A stretch of DNA of 5,006 nt from Methylovirgula sp. (lineage in GTDB: Bacteria; Pseudomonadota; Alphaproteobacteria; Rhizobiales; Beijerinckiaceae). Shown in pieces: positions 4,745 through 5,006 of this stretch. Within the stretch, counting starts at the first letter, position 1; the number at the start of each line of letters is the position of its first letter. The notes below the pieces were generated by a model. The model had not been told where the DNA came from and searched no databases. It worked only from the letters and a program-made list of their open reading frames with translations. The DNA is taken from assembly GCA_025356505.1 (NCBI GenBank), contig JANXSV010000381.1, positions 1 to 5,006 of the forward strand, written 5' to 3'. Both the position numbers and the translations under genes were made by a program.

Positions 4745-5006
4745 CCGCCATATCCATCACAACTTTGCAGGCAGTTCCGGCATTGAGCGCATCAAACCCG
4801 CCTTCAAATTCGCTGAAGCCGATGCGGTGGGTGATCACTGGCGACACATCCAGCCCCGATTGCAACATGGCCAGCATTTTATACCATGTCTCGTACATTT
4901 CACGGCCATAGATGCCCTTGAGGGTCAGGCTCTTGAAAATGACTTCGTTCCAATTGATCGCTGCCTGATCGGTCAAAATGCCAAGCAGCGCGATTTTGCC
5001 GCCATG
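4740..5006 (-). CDS. tdh: L-threonine 3-dehydrogenase, C-terminal 88 residues (partial, runs off right edge)
   Basis: The enzyme is a zinc-dependent medium-chain dehydrogenase that oxidises L-threonine to 2-amino-3-ketobutyrate with NAD+, the first step of threonine breakdown to glycine and acetyl-CoA. The visible part has HGGKIALLG (end of the nucleotide-binding fold), then [38 protein letters not shown] and ITHR, ending in [12 protein letters not shown]. These match the Tdh C-terminus, including the [14 protein letters not shown] signature. The reading frame continues unbroken to the window edge. The TTG at 4976 is internal, not the start. The N-terminal zinc ligands lie outside the window. 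Its stop codon lies within the right repeat copy. Confidence 0.93.
   Translation of the reverse strand, partial: HGGKIALLGILTDQAAINWNEVIFKSLTLKGIYGREMYETWYKMLAMLQSGLDVSPVITHRIGFSEFEGGFDALNAGTACKVVMDMAG

Noticed and set aside
4740..4976. A separate 78-aa gene starting at TTG 4976
   Set aside because: The frame continues upstream with the Tdh sequence [10 protein letters not shown], so the TTG is an internal Leu codon.

Overview
The window reads as chromosomal DNA of an alphaproteobacterium with intermediate GC. Evidence for this is the alphaproteobacterial style of the cysteinyl-tRNA synthetase (CysRS), the divergent mmsA/LysR-regulator pair, and a leaderless, ribosome-dependent attenuator of the kind known from Rhizobiales trp operons. 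I cannot name a genus.

Layout from left to right. (1) Positions 1-1125, minus strand: the first 375 codons of cysS, open to the window edge. It has all the catalytic and zinc motifs, plus an extra 33 residues created by an imperfect in-frame internal repeat, inside a stretch of atypical codon use. (2) Positions 1126-1330: a regulatory intergenic region. It holds a probable terminator hairpin for mmsA, a promoter, a 14-residue leader peptide containing Cys-Thr-Cys, and mutually exclusive hairpins. These end in a GC stem and six T's that abut the cysS start codon. Together they form a classical transcription attenuator apparently sensing cysteinyl-tRNA. (3) Positions 1331-2830, minus: mmsA, methylmalonate-semialdehyde dehydrogenase. 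(4) Positions 2831-2931: divergent control region. (5) Positions 2932-3816, plus: a LysR-family regulator, probably of mmsA. (6) Positions 3818-4744: an AT-richer inserted module with a small basic protein (65 aa) overlapping a 198-aa protein with ADP-ribosyltransferase/PARP-like motifs, resembling a toxin-antitoxin or defence pair. It is bounded by a 71-bp direct repeat of the lysR 3' end (69/71 identical). (7) Positions 4740-5006, minus: the C-terminal 88 residues of L-threonine 3-dehydrogenase (tdh), open to the right edge.

How the parts fit. mmsA and its divergent regulator serve valine/thymine-type catabolism, and tdh serves threonine catabolism, so the background is ordinary amino-acid metabolism. 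Without the module, lysR and tdh would converge with overlapping stop codons, so the module was probably inserted at that junction and left both genes intact. The two most notable items are the Cys-codon attenuator in front of cysS and the repeat-flanked ART-like two-gene module. Functional claims for both are inferences from sequence.
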